5,077 nucleotides of DNA from Ignavibacteriales bacterium. GTDB taxonomy: Bacteria; Bacteroidota; Ignavibacteria; Ignavibacteriales; Ignavibacteriaceae. Below are positions 4,935 through 5,077 of the stretch, piece after piece. The first letter of the stretch is position 1. The number at the start of each line of letters is the position of its first letter. Made by a program: the position numbers and the translations under genes. The stretch covers positions 1 to 5,077 of the forward strand of contig JAGUXE010000381.1 of assembly GCA_020061995.1 (NCBI GenBank), given 5' to 3'. The notes beneath the pieces are model-generated. The model was given only the letters and a program-made list of their open reading frames with translations. It was not told the origin of the DNA and did no database searches.

Positions 4935-5077
4935 TTATTGGTATCTTTCTCTTTCAATATCCTTACGAAAAGCATTTTTTAATTCTATAAAGAACCATCG
5001 TATTTCCTCTGTTCTTTCTTTTGATAGAAATTTATATGCATTAATATTTTTAATATCTTTTAATACTTCGGTAAAAA
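4935..5077 (-). CDS. C-terminal end of an unidentified protein (partial, runs off the right edge)
   Basis: The frame is open from the window edge to TAA at 4937-4935 and gives the last 46 residues, beginning FTEVLKDIKN and ending FRKDIERERYQ. The segment is charged and probably helical (NAYKFLSKERTEEIRWFF in the middle). The family cannot be told from this tail. Its stop codon is directly followed by the ATG of the metallopeptidase, and the composition is equally AT-rich, so it is very likely the first or an earlier gene of the same operon. Purine-rich GAAAGAGAAAGA near its end may serve as ribosome binding site for the peptidase. Confidence 0.65.
   Translation of the reverse strand, partial: FTEVLKDIKNINAYKFLSKERTEEIRWFFIELKNAFRKDIERERYQ

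Noticed and set aside
1..5077. CRISPR array, tRNA, rRNA, transposase or integrase, attachment repeats
   Set aside because: I looked for regularly spaced repeats, tRNA-like cloverleaf ends and terminal inverted repeats around the accessory genes and saw none I could support.

Overview
The window comes from a bacterial chromosome or a large contig. Every gene I can support lies on the minus strand, so transcription runs from right to left. The taxon cannot be fixed from sequence alone. The housekeeping thioredoxin and the PolA-type exonuclease look like those of a Gram-negative or deep-branching bacterium of moderate GC; an uncultivated candidate-phylum lineage is possible, but that is a guess.

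Layout in the direction of transcription: (1) 5077-4935, the last 46 codons of an unidentified gene cut by the window edge. (2) 4934-3405, a 509-aa gluzincin-like metallopeptidase with HEIGH and a downstream ExxxD. (3) 3403-2789, a 204-aa dCTP deaminase-family protein. These three are packed almost without gaps (TAA directly followed by ATG, then TGA-A-ATG), so they look like one translationally coupled operon. (4) A 164-bp intergenic stretch. (5) 2624-2298, thioredoxin trxA with a good ribosome binding site. (6) 2271-937, a 444-aa two-domain protein: an N-terminal P-loop nucleotide kinase-like domain and a C-terminal zinc-dependent dCMP deaminase. This is the architecture of AvcD, an antiphage deoxycytidylate deaminase. 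(7) 989-828, a candidate 53-aa basic protein overlapping the deaminase 3' end. (8) 789-613, a candidate 58-aa single-pass membrane protein whose stop codon abuts the next start. (9) 612-1, the 5'-3' exonuclease domain of DNA polymerase I (or a stand-alone exonuclease), cut by the left edge.

Base composition is a mosaic. trxA and the exonuclease are clearly richer in GC (for example 33 of 60 bases at 2341-2400) than the deaminase and peptidase genes (for example 12 of 60 at 3421-3480). The simplest reading is a host backbone of trxA and polA into which AT-rich accessory genes were inserted on both sides of trxA.

The main biological point is that two unrelated deaminase folds acting on deoxycytidine nucleotides sit about 0.5 kb apart. 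Both families have members that stop phages by draining the dCTP/dCMP pool. One of them is coupled to a metallopeptidase and an unknown upstream protein. I know of no characterised system made of peptidase plus dCTP deaminase, so this pair is the best candidate for an undescribed defence module. Its role in defence is inferred, not shown.
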